Of a DNA stretch of 64,000 nucleotides, positions 51,638 through 60,485 are shown piece after piece. Below the pieces are notes generated by a model. It ran no database searches. It was given only the letters and a program-made list of their open reading frames with translations, and had not been told where the DNA came from. Every line of letters starts with the position of its first letter. Position 1 is the stretch's first letter. The DNA comes from an archaeon UBA583. GTDB taxonomy: Archaea; Nanobdellota; Nanobdellia; Woesearchaeales; UBA583. Where the stretch lies: NCBI GenBank assembly GCA_002506365.1, contig DAXK01000025.1:11212-75211 (forward strand), read 5' to 3'. A program made the translations under genes and the position numbers.

Positions 51638-52765
51638 TTACTTTGTAAACTTACTTCGTATATAACTAATCAAATCAGAACCAGAAATATTAACACTTGA
51701 AGGTCCAACTCGAATATAAAATTCTTCTTTTTTCTCCCACAATAAAAATATCTCTTTTCTAAAACTTTCAACTTCAACTTTTAAAATATATTTATCCTCA
51801 AACCAAATTACATCAATCACAATATTTGAACTAACATTAGCACCAATTTGTTGTTTAATCATATTAACTAATTGTAATTTACACTTATCATCAGATTTAA
51901 AATTATCTGGACCCAATCCTGAAATTTCCCCTAAATCTGAAACTCCAATAAATAAAACTCCTCCTTTTGAATTTAAAAAAGCACAAATTGTTTTCAAAAC
52001 TGAATGTTCCATTCGTTTATCTAATTTATTTGTATGTAAATTTGTCCGTAAACTTTCCTTAAATTCAACTAAATCTGATTCACCCTTATCAATTAAATCT
52101 AAAATTAAATCTCTCGTTAAATTTAATTTTGAACTTTTAATTCCAAAAAATTTTCTAAAATAATAAATCACTTTATGTTTATCATCCCCAACTAAATATA
52201 AATAAACAAAAATACTAACTAAAAACGATCCAAAAAAATGAACAGAAATAAATCCCAAACTAGCTGACAAATTATAAAATAAAAAAGATAAACCAAACAT
52301 ATAATTCATTAAATACCTAAAAACTTCTATAAATGTTACAAAGGAAACTGAAAAAGAAAACAAAAAAAAAACTAAAAATCCAGGATTAATATTAGATATT
52401 TTTTTTTTATCCGATAAAAACCAATAAAATACAAAAAAACCTAAAATTGAAATTATAAAACTAAAAAATAAATTCTTTAAAACTCTAAAAATAAATTCCT
52501 GATGTAAATATCCAAAATCTAAAAAACCAAAAGTTCTAAAAAAAATTAAACCATAAATAAATACAACTAAAAAATACTCAAAAGCAGATAACTTTTGAAA
52601 CTTACTAATAAACTTAAAAAAATAAGGAAAATAAAAAATAAAAAAAGTTAAAATAACAAAACTCAATATTATCCAATACTTTTCATATATTGAAATAATT
52701 CCTGCAAAAAATAAAAATAAGTTGAAATAAAGAAAATATAGCTTATCAAAATTAAGTTTACTCAT
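51638..52765 (-). CDS. Membrane protein fused to an AlbA_2 (Schlafen-like) domain
   Basis: 375 residues from the ATG at 52765, chosen because a TATA box lies about 25 bases upstream; the longer frame adds a hydrophobic stretch only. Six or so membrane helices fill residues 1-200, followed by a cytoplasmic domain (about 215-370) with ESDLVEFKESLRTN, AFLNSKGGVLFIGVSD-LG and FYIRVGPSSVNISGSDL. This is the AlbA_2/Slfn-AAA_4-type domain, known from regulators and from eukaryotic Schlafen RNases. A membrane-tethered form is unusual. Function unknown. Confidence 0.8.
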   Translation of the reverse strand: MSKLNFDKLYFLYFNLFLFFAGIISIYEKYWIILSFVILTFFIFYFPYFFKFISKFQKLSAFEYFLVVFIYGLIFFRTFGFLDFGYLHQEFIFRVLKNLFFSFIISILGFFVFYWFLSDKKKISNINPGFLVFFLFSFSVSFVTFIEVFRYLMNYMFGLSFLFYNLSASLGFISVHFFGSFLVSIFVYLYLVGDDKHKVIYYFRKFFGIKSSKLNLTRDLILDLIDKGESDLVEFKESLRTNLHTNKLDKRMEHSVLKTICAFLNSKGGVLFIGVSDLGEISGLGPDNFKSDDKCKLQLVNMIKQQIGANVSSNIVIDVIWFEDKYILKVEVESFRKEIFLLWEKKEEFYIRVGPSSVNISGSDLISYIRSKFTK

Positions 52766-52784
52766 AAATAAACTAATATATACA

Positions 52785-52794
52785 TATATAAAAA
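52785..52794 (-). promoter_or_regulatory. TATA box of the AlbA_2 membrane protein gene
   Basis: Minus-strand TTTTTATATA, about 25 bases before the ATG at 52765; it decides the start codon. Confidence 0.45.
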
Positions 52795-52912
52795 GATAAA
52801 TCACTTTAAAATAAAATAAAGTGTAGTTTAAATTTGAAACTTAAATAAAAATAAAACACAAAATCAAATTTTAAAGATAAAGTAAAATTATATTATAAAA
52901 AATAAGAAAATA

Positions 52913-52935
52913 AAAAAATTACCAAGTAATTTTTT
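52913..52935 (-). terminator. 10-bp hairpin containing the MFS gene stop codon
   Basis: AAAAAATTAC (52913-52922), CAA, GTAATTTTTT (52926-52935). In the minus-strand mRNA the stop TAA (52919-52921) is in the second arm, which ends in a run of U, as in an intrinsic terminator. Confidence 0.55.
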
Positions 52936-54211
52936 CTTTAGAAAAATAAAATGATACTGCTCCAAAAACACAAAACATTCCAGTTAAAATTAAACCGTAT
53001 TTATATGAAAAATAATCATTAAATAATGATCCAAATAAAATTCCAATAAATAAAGCTAAACTCCACACAATCTCAGCCACAGCAGTAACTCTCCCCATAA
53101 ACTCCTTTTCAGTATTTAATTGAATTAAATATGAATACCTAATATACTGTAATCCCGCTACAACTCCAGTTAATACAACAATAAAGAAAAATAAAACATA
53201 AAATTTTTCAATAGGTAAAACAAAACTTAAAATAGCTGCTAAAAACATTAAAAACGCCCCAAATAAAAAAACCCAAACAGATAAAACTGATTCCTTAAAT
53301 TTATGTAATAAACTTTTAATCGCTGGAGTAAACATTGCCCCAATAGCCACAAACAAAAAAATAAAAGTTGAATGACTCCCAACTAACATTGTATCCGTAT
53401 TAAACCCTAAATCAAACAAAATCGGTTTAACATTTTCAAAAACTCTAATAGAATAATCGATAATAGTTGATGCAAATAAAGAAACTACAAAAAAATGGAA
53501 AAATATTAAATTTGAAATAATAAATTTAACATTAACATTTGAATTTAAATACATTAATCCTTCCTTAAGTTCAGTTTTATGTCTCTTTATCCCATTTTTA
53601 AAACTCTCAACATTAGGTAACTTTTTACTCAAAACTTTATTTTCATCATTATATTTAATAAATAATAATAAAATTAAAGATACAATATAAGTTAAAGAAT
53701 CAAGCAAAAGAGCATTTTTAACACCTATCGCAGACAATAAAAAAGCTCCAACACCCAAACCAATAAACATTGCCAAAATTTCCATAAACGCAAAAAGTTT
53801 ATTGAAAAAAACTAAATTTTCCTTTTTAACTAAAAACGGAATAATAGATTTTTTGGCAGGTTCAAACATTGAAGTAAAAAACCCAATTAAAAAAACACAA
53901 AGATATAATATCCATAACGAATTATGAAAAAAATATAATAATAATAAAACTGATGCTCTCCCAATATCAGCAAAAATTAAAATTTTTCTCTTCTCAACTA
54001 AATCAGCCATTAAACCAAATAAATACCCAAAAATTAAAAATGGAAATATTTGAAAAGCAATAATAAATGAAGATTGTGATGATGAATTAACATCCATAAC
54101 AATCATTGCCGCAATTGTTAAAAAAACTGAAGTAGAAATTCTATCCCCTAAAATTGAAATAAATTGTCCAATCATTAATAAACTAAAATTCCTTTTAGTA
54201 TTGTAAGCCAT
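52919..54211 (-). CDS. Major facilitator superfamily transporter (MFS_3/DHA3-like)
   Basis: 430 residues, about 12 membrane helices in two halves. The A-like motif between helices 2 and 3, FGYLFGLMADLVEKRKILIF near 56-75, and FEPAKKSIIPFLVKKENL near 116-133 are characteristic of the DHA3/MFS_3 branch of drug or metabolite exporters. Substrate unknown. Monocistronic, with the stop codon inside a hairpin. Confidence 0.9.
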   Translation of the reverse strand: MAYNTKRNFSLLMIGQFISILGDRISTSVFLTIAAMIVMDVNSSSQSSFIIAFQIFPFLIFGYLFGLMADLVEKRKILIFADIGRASVLLLLYFFHNSLWILYLCVFLIGFFTSMFEPAKKSIIPFLVKKENLVFFNKLFAFMEILAMFIGLGVGAFLLSAIGVKNALLLDSLTYIVSLILLLFIKYNDENKVLSKKLPNVESFKNGIKRHKTELKEGLMYLNSNVNVKFIISNLIFFHFFVVSLFASTIIDYSIRVFENVKPILFDLGFNTDTMLVGSHSTFIFLFVAIGAMFTPAIKSLLHKFKESVLSVWVFLFGAFLMFLAAILSFVLPIEKFYVLFFFIVVLTGVVAGLQYIRYSYLIQLNTEKEFMGRVTAVAEIVWSLALFIGILFGSLFNDYFSYKYGLILTGMFCVFGAVSFYFSKEKITW

Positions 54212-54296
54212 AATAAAATAAAATAAACTATTATTTAAAAAATCTACTCATAAAAATTTAATTAATTAATGAAAATCTAGAAATAATAATATAAAA

Positions 54297-54321
54297 AAAT
54301 AATTGTTAAAAACAATTATTT
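54297..54321 (-). terminator. 11-bp hairpin containing the rpoN stop codon
   Basis: AAATAATTGTT (54297-54307), AAA, AACAATTATTT (54311-54321), perfect 11-bp stem; the stop codon is 54316-54318. Confidence 0.55.
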
Positions 54322-54507
54322 ATAACGTCCAACAATGTCAATAGATTCAACATGTGACATCACAGCCCCTCTACAACAGAATCTCTCTAACCCAATTGCA
54401 TCTAAAGCTTCCTTAACACTCTTACCTTCTTCAATTAATTTATTATACTCATCCCAGTGAACAGAAATTGGTGTTCCACAGGAGATACATCTTACAGGAA
54501 TAATCAT
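54316..54507 (-). CDS. rpoN: DNA-directed RNA polymerase subunit N (Rpo10/Rpb10)
   Basis: 63 residues, normal length. Zinc-binding CISC (Cys7, Cys10) and the hallmark FCCR (Cys44, Cys45) are present, with VRCISCGTPIS at the start and EALDAIGLERFCCRGAVMSH near 33-52. It joins subunit D and the largest subunits in the assembly platform of the polymerase. No ribosomal protein genes flank it here, unlike its usual archaeal context. Confidence 0.97.
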   Translation of the reverse strand: MIIPVRCISCGTPISVHWDEYNKLIEEGKSVKEALDAIGLERFCCRGAVMSHVESIDIVGRYK

Positions 54508-54646
54508 AGTAAAAATAAATCAAAAAAGATTTATAAGGTTATCCCAAAACTCCAAAGAAAACTACTATAAATAATGCCAAAAATAAATTAAAAAAACATA
54601 AATCAACTAATAAAAAAATAAAAAATAAAAAAAATGTGAAAAAGAA

Positions 54647-57600
54647 TTATAATTGACTAATAATCATTCTAACATAAAAACTTGGATGTCCTTTTTGTAA
54701 TAAAGTATTCAAAATATCATCATCTGAAATACCTCTACTCTTTAAAGACTTAATTAAATGAACTAAATTTTGTTCATAATCAGCCATATTAGATACTAAA
54801 CTTGTAGAATCAATCTTTGGAGCAGGTAAAACATCTTGCTTAACTCTTAAATCATTTAAATCATCTCTAACAAAAGTAATTTCTTTCTCTAAACTATTTT
54901 TCATTAAATCAAAATCACGAACTCTCTTAACAACTTCTGATCCCGCAAAATTAATTCTATTAATATGTGTATCAACTAAATTTACCTTATCAGTCATTAA
55001 TTCTTTAACTTCCTTCATTAAATCCTCAACTTCATCAACAACAATACCTTTAAAATTTGTAAACTCTTCATTAATATCAAGCATCTTTCTATTCATAGAT
55101 TGCTCTAAATTAACAATTTTATCATCAGTTAACTCTCTTAACTCAGCTTCAAGTTTTTGGAAATCATCCATCAGCTCATTTTCACGATTTGATAAAGCAT
55201 CAACCTTAGATTTATTTTCTTCCTCAATTTGTAAAATTCTTGAATTAAAAGAAGACTCTAAAAACATTAATCTTTCTTCAACTTTAGTATTTAACTCATT
55301 CTTTAAAGCTAAATTATCTTCAACTAACTCCCTTTCTCTTTGAGAAATTGACTTAATTCTCTCATTTGCTTCATCCTCAATTGCAATAATTCTTGAATTA
55401 AAAGAAGACTCTAAATTCATAACTCTCTCCTCAATCCTCTCATTTACATTTTGACTTAAATCACTTAAATCCTCAACAAATTCTCTTTCCCTTTGAGAAA
55501 TAAATAATAATCTTTGTTCAGAATCAGTCTCAAACTTAGAAACTTTCCCAGTAAATGTTTTTTCTAAATCATCAAACTTTTTATCAATAATTCCACCAAA
55601 TTCTTCATTAATATTTGTAAAACTCTCAACAAATTCCTCCTCTCTTTTTTCAAGAGTTAAAACTCCACTCTCAATTTTTTTCTCAATTCTCTTTTCAAAA
55701 GAAATAACACTTTGAGTTAAATCATCTTCCCTAGACTCAACCATCTCAACTTTCTTCTCAACAGTTTGAACTTTACTATTAATTGAATCTTCAACAATCT
55801 TTAACATATCTAAACTTTGTTCAACTCTATCCTCAACAAACTTTAAATTTTTATCAACAAACTTTTTCTCAATTGCTTCTAATTTTTCCTTTTGAAAATT
55901 AAATAAATTATTTACTTTCTCATTAAAAGTATCTCTAAATCTATCCTCATTAGCTTGAGACTTCTCTTTTTCTAACATAATAACTTCAGAAATTGAATCT
56001 CGTATAGAATTACCAAAAGTTTCAATATCTAACTTTCTAGCTTTTGTAGTCTCCTCTAACTCCCCAACAAAAACATCTTTCTCAACTTCTAAATTTCTCT
56101 CCTCAGTCTTAATTTTATTTAATTGTTCATCTAAACTCTCAACATACTCTTTTGTATGATTAGCAATTTCAGCCTTAAACTTCCCAAGTTCAGAAATCGC
56201 AACATTTTTTTCATCCTCTAAAGTTAATAACTTTTTCAAAAACTCTTCTTCCTTTAATTTTAATTCATGTTCAAATTTTTCTAAACTTAAATTAAATTCT
56301 TCCTCACTTTTTTTAATTGAAAAAATTACTTTATCTTCAACATCAGCTTTCAAATCAGACCTAAAATCATTAGTCTCAGCTTTAATCTTAGTTAATTGAT
56401 CAGAACAAACAGTAACTTGTTTTGCTAAAACTTCTTCAACTTCAACTCTTAAACTATCAAAAACCTCACCAGATTTTTCCATATCTCTAGCAATTTCTCT
56501 CTTAGAACTTGAAAGTAACTCAACAATCTCAGAATGAATCTCAGTTCTCTCATTTTGAAGTAATTCTCTCTCATGATTAATAGCTTCAACCTTTCCAGAT
56601 AAAGATTCTTCTTGAATTTTTAACCTTTGTTCAAAATTTTCAATATGAACTTCAAATTGTCTATCAAACTCCTCAACTTGTTCTTTTAATTTTGCAGATA
56701 CAACATTTGCTAAAGAAGTTTCAATATCCTTATTCTCAATTTCAAACTTTTGAAAAATTGAATCAATTCTTAATTGAGTTGTTTGAATAGACTCTGAAAA
56801 TCTTTCCTCAAAACTTTCCTTTTCCTTCTCTAAACTTTCTCTCTCAAAATTCACTAAATTTAAACTCTTCTCAAACTTTTCCTCAACTTTAGCTACTTTC
56901 TTTTCAAACTTTAAAAAATTAGAATCATACTTTTTATTAAATTTCTCAATTTGAACATTTAATTTTTTAGTAACAGTCTCAAACAATCCAGCTTTTACAT
57001 CCTTATTTGATTCCTTAACTGACAAAATAGCTTCCTTAACTTGATTTTTAGACTCAATAAATAATTTTGAAAATTTCTCATTAAAATTATTTCTCTCATT
57101 TGCTAACCCTTCCCTATCTAAAGATAATTTTTTAATTTCTGAATCTAACATTAAATCTCGCGCATCCAATTCTTTCTCAAAACTATTTAACTCATCACTT
57201 AAAGTTTTCTTAAATTCATCAACTTGTGATAATAATCTTCCTTCAACTTCATGTTTTAAAATATCAAACTTTTGATTATTACTATCCTCAATCCTACTTA
57301 AAGTATCATTATTAATTTTAACTTGATTATCTAACTCAAACTCTACATTACTTTTCGTATCAGACACTAAAGAACTAAACTTATCCTCTAAACTAACTGC
57401 GATATTTTCTAAATCTTTTCTATCCTTAGTTAACTGTTTAATTTCAGAACTAAACTTTAAATCTCTTGCATCTAATTCTTTTGTAAAATTAATTAATTCT
57501 GTATCTAAACTTTTTTTAAAATCATTAATTTGAGTAAACAACTTTTCCTCAACACTATCTTTTAAATCTTTTAACTTTTCCTTTGAATCTAATTCAACTC

Positions 57601-58726
57601 TCGCTAAAGTTTCATTATTAACCTTAATTTGATTATCTAAATCAAATTTAATTTGTGCTTCCGCCTTAAAGATTTTATCTTTAATATCCTTATTAAAAAT
57701 TTTCTTTTCTTTTTCTAAATCAAGTTTTTTCAAAAGTTCATCCATTTCAGCTTTAAAAGCTGTGATTTTATTTTCTAAAACTGAAACATCCATCCCAATT
57801 TGAATCTTAACTTTTTGCATAAAATCTTTCTCTTTTAAAGTTAAATCAGATTCCCTATTTGACAAAACTTTCAATTCCTTATCTAAAGACTCAATATAAT
57901 TTTTAACATGATTTGACAAATCAGCCTTAAAAACTTTTAATTCAGATTCTAAATCATTTTCCTTTTTACTAAAATCTTGATGATTAGCTTGTAATTCAAT
58001 TTCAATTCTATGTAATAATTCCTGTCTAATTTTTTTCTCAACTTGCTCAAATTGATTATCAACATTTAACTCAAAATTACCAAATACTTTTTTTTGATTC
58101 TCAGTAAATTCATCTTCAAATAAATTCACCTTATCAACAACTTCATTAACCTTACCTACAATAAATTGTGCTTGCCTTCTTTCCTCCTCACGAATTTCAA
58201 CACTATTTTTTTCCTCAAACTTTTCATTACTCTTAATTAAATCATTAATTGATTTTTTCATATCAGAAATTTCTAAATCTGTTTTTTTATGTAAAGCAAT
58301 TGTAGACTCAATAGCTTTTGATAATTTAGAAGAAATTAAACCCTCAATACTAATTTGTAAATCCTCTGAAACATTTTTCTTAAAAGTTTCAAATTGTTTT
58401 TGTAAATTAGAATTAGTCTTTAATCCATCTAATAATTTATCCTCAAAACTCTCCAAAATATTTGTAAACTTTTTATGTGATTTTTTATGTTTAAAATCAA
58501 ACTCACCTTTTAATTTATCAAACTCATCCTCTAAAATTAAATTAAATTCTTTACTAACTTCCTTTTTAATTTTAGGCATACTTAATTTTTTTAAAATCGG
58601 ATTAACTTCATCTAAAATTTCAGATTTCAAATTAGTCAAAATATCTTCATTTTTAATAGTTGTAGATTTTTTAGAAATTGTTTTTTTAGCTGTTTTAGTT
58701 CCAGCTGTTTTCTTAACGATACTCAT
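54647..58726 (-). CDS. Giant coiled-coil protein (1359 residues)
   Basis: Start at the ATG 58726 because of a TATA box 26 bases before it; ATG 58741 is the longer option. A Lys/Thr-rich head (TAGTKTAKKTISKKSTT) is followed by about 1250 residues of nearly continuous charged coiled coil with no membrane helix or cysteine. Internal repeats of 51 residues are visible near the C-terminus (ISQREREFVED blocks) and a 102-residue repeat in the first half (FDLDNQIKVNNETLARVE block, copy FELDNQVKINNDTLSRIE). It ends in a non-coiled helical hairpin (LIKSLKSRGISDDDILNTLL). Probable cytoskeletal or scaffold protein; no known family can be named. Confidence 0.75.
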   Translation of the reverse strand: MSIVKKTAGTKTAKKTISKKSTTIKNEDILTNLKSEILDEVNPILKKLSMPKIKKEVSKEFNLILEDEFDKLKGEFDFKHKKSHKKFTNILESFEDKLLDGLKTNSNLQKQFETFKKNVSEDLQISIEGLISSKLSKAIESTIALHKKTDLEISDMKKSINDLIKSNEKFEEKNSVEIREEERRQAQFIVGKVNEVVDKVNLFEDEFTENQKKVFGNFELNVDNQFEQVEKKIRQELLHRIEIELQANHQDFSKKENDLESELKVFKADLSNHVKNYIESLDKELKVLSNRESDLTLKEKDFMQKVKIQIGMDVSVLENKITAFKAEMDELLKKLDLEKEKKIFNKDIKDKIFKAEAQIKFDLDNQIKVNNETLARVELDSKEKLKDLKDSVEEKLFTQINDFKKSLDTELINFTKELDARDLKFSSEIKQLTKDRKDLENIAVSLEDKFSSLVSDTKSNVEFELDNQVKINNDTLSRIEDSNNQKFDILKHEVEGRLLSQVDEFKKTLSDELNSFEKELDARDLMLDSEIKKLSLDREGLANERNNFNEKFSKLFIESKNQVKEAILSVKESNKDVKAGLFETVTKKLNVQIEKFNKKYDSNFLKFEKKVAKVEEKFEKSLNLVNFERESLEKEKESFEERFSESIQTTQLRIDSIFQKFEIENKDIETSLANVVSAKLKEQVEEFDRQFEVHIENFEQRLKIQEESLSGKVEAINHERELLQNERTEIHSEIVELLSSSKREIARDMEKSGEVFDSLRVEVEEVLAKQVTVCSDQLTKIKAETNDFRSDLKADVEDKVIFSIKKSEEEFNLSLEKFEHELKLKEEEFLKKLLTLEDEKNVAISELGKFKAEIANHTKEYVESLDEQLNKIKTEERNLEVEKDVFVGELEETTKARKLDIETFGNSIRDSISEVIMLEKEKSQANEDRFRDTFNEKVNNLFNFQKEKLEAIEKKFVDKNLKFVEDRVEQSLDMLKIVEDSINSKVQTVEKKVEMVESREDDLTQSVISFEKRIEKKIESGVLTLEKREEEFVESFTNINEEFGGIIDKKFDDLEKTFTGKVSKFETDSEQRLLFISQREREFVEDLSDLSQNVNERIEERVMNLESSFNSRIIAIEDEANERIKSISQRERELVEDNLALKNELNTKVEERLMFLESSFNSRILQIEEENKSKVDALSNRENELMDDFQKLEAELRELTDDKIVNLEQSMNRKMLDINEEFTNFKGIVVDEVEDLMKEVKELMTDKVNLVDTHINRINFAGSEVVKRVRDFDLMKNSLEKEITFVRDDLNDLRVKQDVLPAPKIDSTSLVSNMADYEQNLVHLIKSLKSRGISDDDILNTLLQKGHPSFYVRMIISQL

Positions 58727-58993
58727 AACATTTTTTAGCATATAAAGATTATATATCTTATTCTTAATTCAAAAATAGTTAAATCACATATCAAATAACA
58801 CATAAATAAAAATTAAAAAAATAACTCCTAAAAAAAGTTAAATTAAACTCAAAAACAAATAAATTAAAACTAAAAAAATATATTTCAAAATTTTCAAAAT
58901 AACTAAAAACTTGGAAACATTTTTAAACAATACAAGTTTATTTTATAATTAGACGGATTGGCAATTAAGTAGAACTTATTTTGACAACATATT
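58727..58993. other. Intergenic region between coiled-coil gene and tRNA-Leu
   Basis: No ORF is seen. It holds the minus-strand TATA (ATATATAAT at 58748-58756) for the coiled-coil gene and a plus-strand TTTTATAATT at 58941-58950, about 48 bases before tRNA-Leu, farther than at the other tRNAs. Confidence 0.4.
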
Positions 58994-59076
58994 GTAGGGG
59001 TCGCCCAGTCCGGTCAAAGGCGCTGGATTTAGGCTCCAGTCTGTAAAGTTCGTGGGTTCAAATCCCATCCCTTACA
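58994..59076 (+). tRNA. tRNA-Leu (anticodon TAG)
   Basis: Class II tRNA with long variable arm (TCTGTAAAGTTC). Acceptor GTAGGGG with CCCTTAC, D stem GCC/GGC, anticodon stem CTGGA/TCCAG around TTTAGGC (anticodon TAG), T stem GTGGG/CCCAT with TTCAAAT, discriminator A. No intron. Confidence 0.96.
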
Positions 59077-59208
59077 CTCTTTTTTAAGTATTAAAAATTT
59101 ATTGAGAATTTTACTATATAAAATAATTTGAGGAGATATAATATAATCAATAGATCCAGTTTAATAATTAGTTCAAATATTATTTTAAAATTAAAGAAAA
59201 ATTAGTTA

Positions 59209-59229
59209 TAATTTTACTATATAAAATTA
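59209..59229 (-). terminator. Hairpin containing the stop codon of the Tat-exported protein gene
   Basis: TAATTTTA (59209-59216), CTATA, TAAAATTA (59222-59229); stop codon 59227-59229. The core ATTTTACTATATAAAAT also occurs at 59108-59124, just after tRNA-Leu, so the hairpin may be a duplicated element. Confidence 0.4.
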
Positions 59230-60417
59230 ACCTAAAAAATTAAGATTTAATTTGGCTCCTTTTGATTTGCCAGAATTATGTATTTCAGCTTTAGCTCTAA
59301 ATGAATCCATATGTTTATTTAAAGCAGCATTTGCAATCTTATCTGGAATATATTCAGCAAACCAAAAAGGATTTGAATCTTCATTTCTATCAAGTTGATA
59401 ATTTTTATTAGATTTTATTAAAGGTAAATATACATTTTCTCTAAAAAATTTAATTTCTTCACATGCTTGTAATTCCTGGGCATTTTGCATATTATTTTTA
59501 TATTTAAAAGGTTCAAATTTAATTAAATCAACTAAGTAAAGATTCATTAAAATATTTATAGTCCAAATAATTAATTTAAAATTTTTTGATTTTGGATTAA
59601 TATCATATATAATTAACTTTAAAGTATTTAATGACTCACGATTGTTATTATTATATTTATCAGTTCCTTTTTTATCAACTATTTTAAATTTTTGTTCCCC
59701 TATTTTCTCCCCATAAATCGCATAAAATAATGTTTTTAAAAAAGGTTCAGAATATCTATAGTTTGAATTTTCCAAATTATCAATATATCTTTCAATAGCT
59801 TTTTTAAATTCATACATTGCAGAGTTTTTAGATTTAATATATTTATTAAAATCCACATAAGAATTATACTCAACTAATGGATTATTAACACTACTTGAAT
59901 TACTCCCATCAGTAAATCTTGGTTTTTTTCTAATTAGATTTACTTTATTCCAAATACTTGGATCTACTGGTTTAACACTACTTCCAGACTTACCTGGCCT
60001 TCGCATAAAAAATGGAAATAATGTCCAAAATGCAGGGTCATAAGTTTTAGTTTCATCAGTAATCATCCACACATTATCGTTTGAATCATAATATTCTGTA
60101 TCATGAACACTTTCACCAAAAAGAACATATTCTCCAAATTTTTTTTCATAATCACCAATATTTCCATTAATAATCATTTCATAAAATTTTCTTAAACCCA
60201 AACTATCTATATCATTAATCCATTTAGGCATTGATTGTTTTTTTCTTTGTTTTGTTTTCAAACCAGCATTAGCAGTTCCAGGTAAAATTGTAGCTGCAGC
60301 AATTCCTGCAACCCCCATAGCCCCTTTTTTTAAAAAATCACGTCGACTAGAATTAATATTTTCATCTGGAATATCATGTCCCATATTTTGTAAAGCAGAT
60401 TTTATTTTTTCAAACAT
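59227..60417 (-). CDS. Tat-exported protein of unknown function
   Basis: 396 residues. The N-terminus carries a twin-arginine signal: SSRRDFLKKGAMGVAGIAAA, then ILPGTANAG with a signal-peptidase-like cleavage site near residue 52. Tat substrates are exported folded, often with a cofactor. The mature part is rich in Asn, Lys, Tyr and Trp, with a possible helical core (about 190-330) and no recognised family or metal motif. A strong palindrome sits upstream of its TATA box. No tat genes are in the window. Confidence 0.75.
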   Translation of the reverse strand: MFEKIKSALQNMGHDIPDENINSSRRDFLKKGAMGVAGIAAATILPGTANAGLKTKQRKKQSMPKWINDIDSLGLRKFYEMIINGNIGDYEKKFGEYVLFGESVHDTEYYDSNDNVWMITDETKTYDPAFWTLFPFFMRRPGKSGSSVKPVDPSIWNKVNLIRKKPRFTDGSNSSSVNNPLVEYNSYVDFNKYIKSKNSAMYEFKKAIERYIDNLENSNYRYSEPFLKTLFYAIYGEKIGEQKFKIVDKKGTDKYNNNNRESLNTLKLIIYDINPKSKNFKLIIWTINILMNLYLVDLIKFEPFKYKNNMQNAQELQACEEIKFFRENVYLPLIKSNKNYQLDRNEDSNPFWFAEYIPDKIANAALNKHMDSFRAKAEIHNSGKSKGAKLNLNFLG

Positions 60418-60449
60418 AAATCAAAACTTAAAAAATTAATATATAAATG

Positions 60450-60473
60450 TTTGTGACTTTTAAAAGTCACAAA
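60450..60473. promoter_or_regulatory. Perfect 24-base palindrome upstream of the Tat-protein gene
   Basis: TTTGTGACTTTT followed directly by AAAAGTCACAAA, 12 bp per arm with no loop. It lies beside the minus-strand TATA (TTTATATATT near 60437-60446) and 12 bases after the stop of the giant secreted protein gene. Likely a dimer operator or a terminator; the position fits both. Confidence 0.5.
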
Positions 60474-60485
60474 AGAATAAAATAA

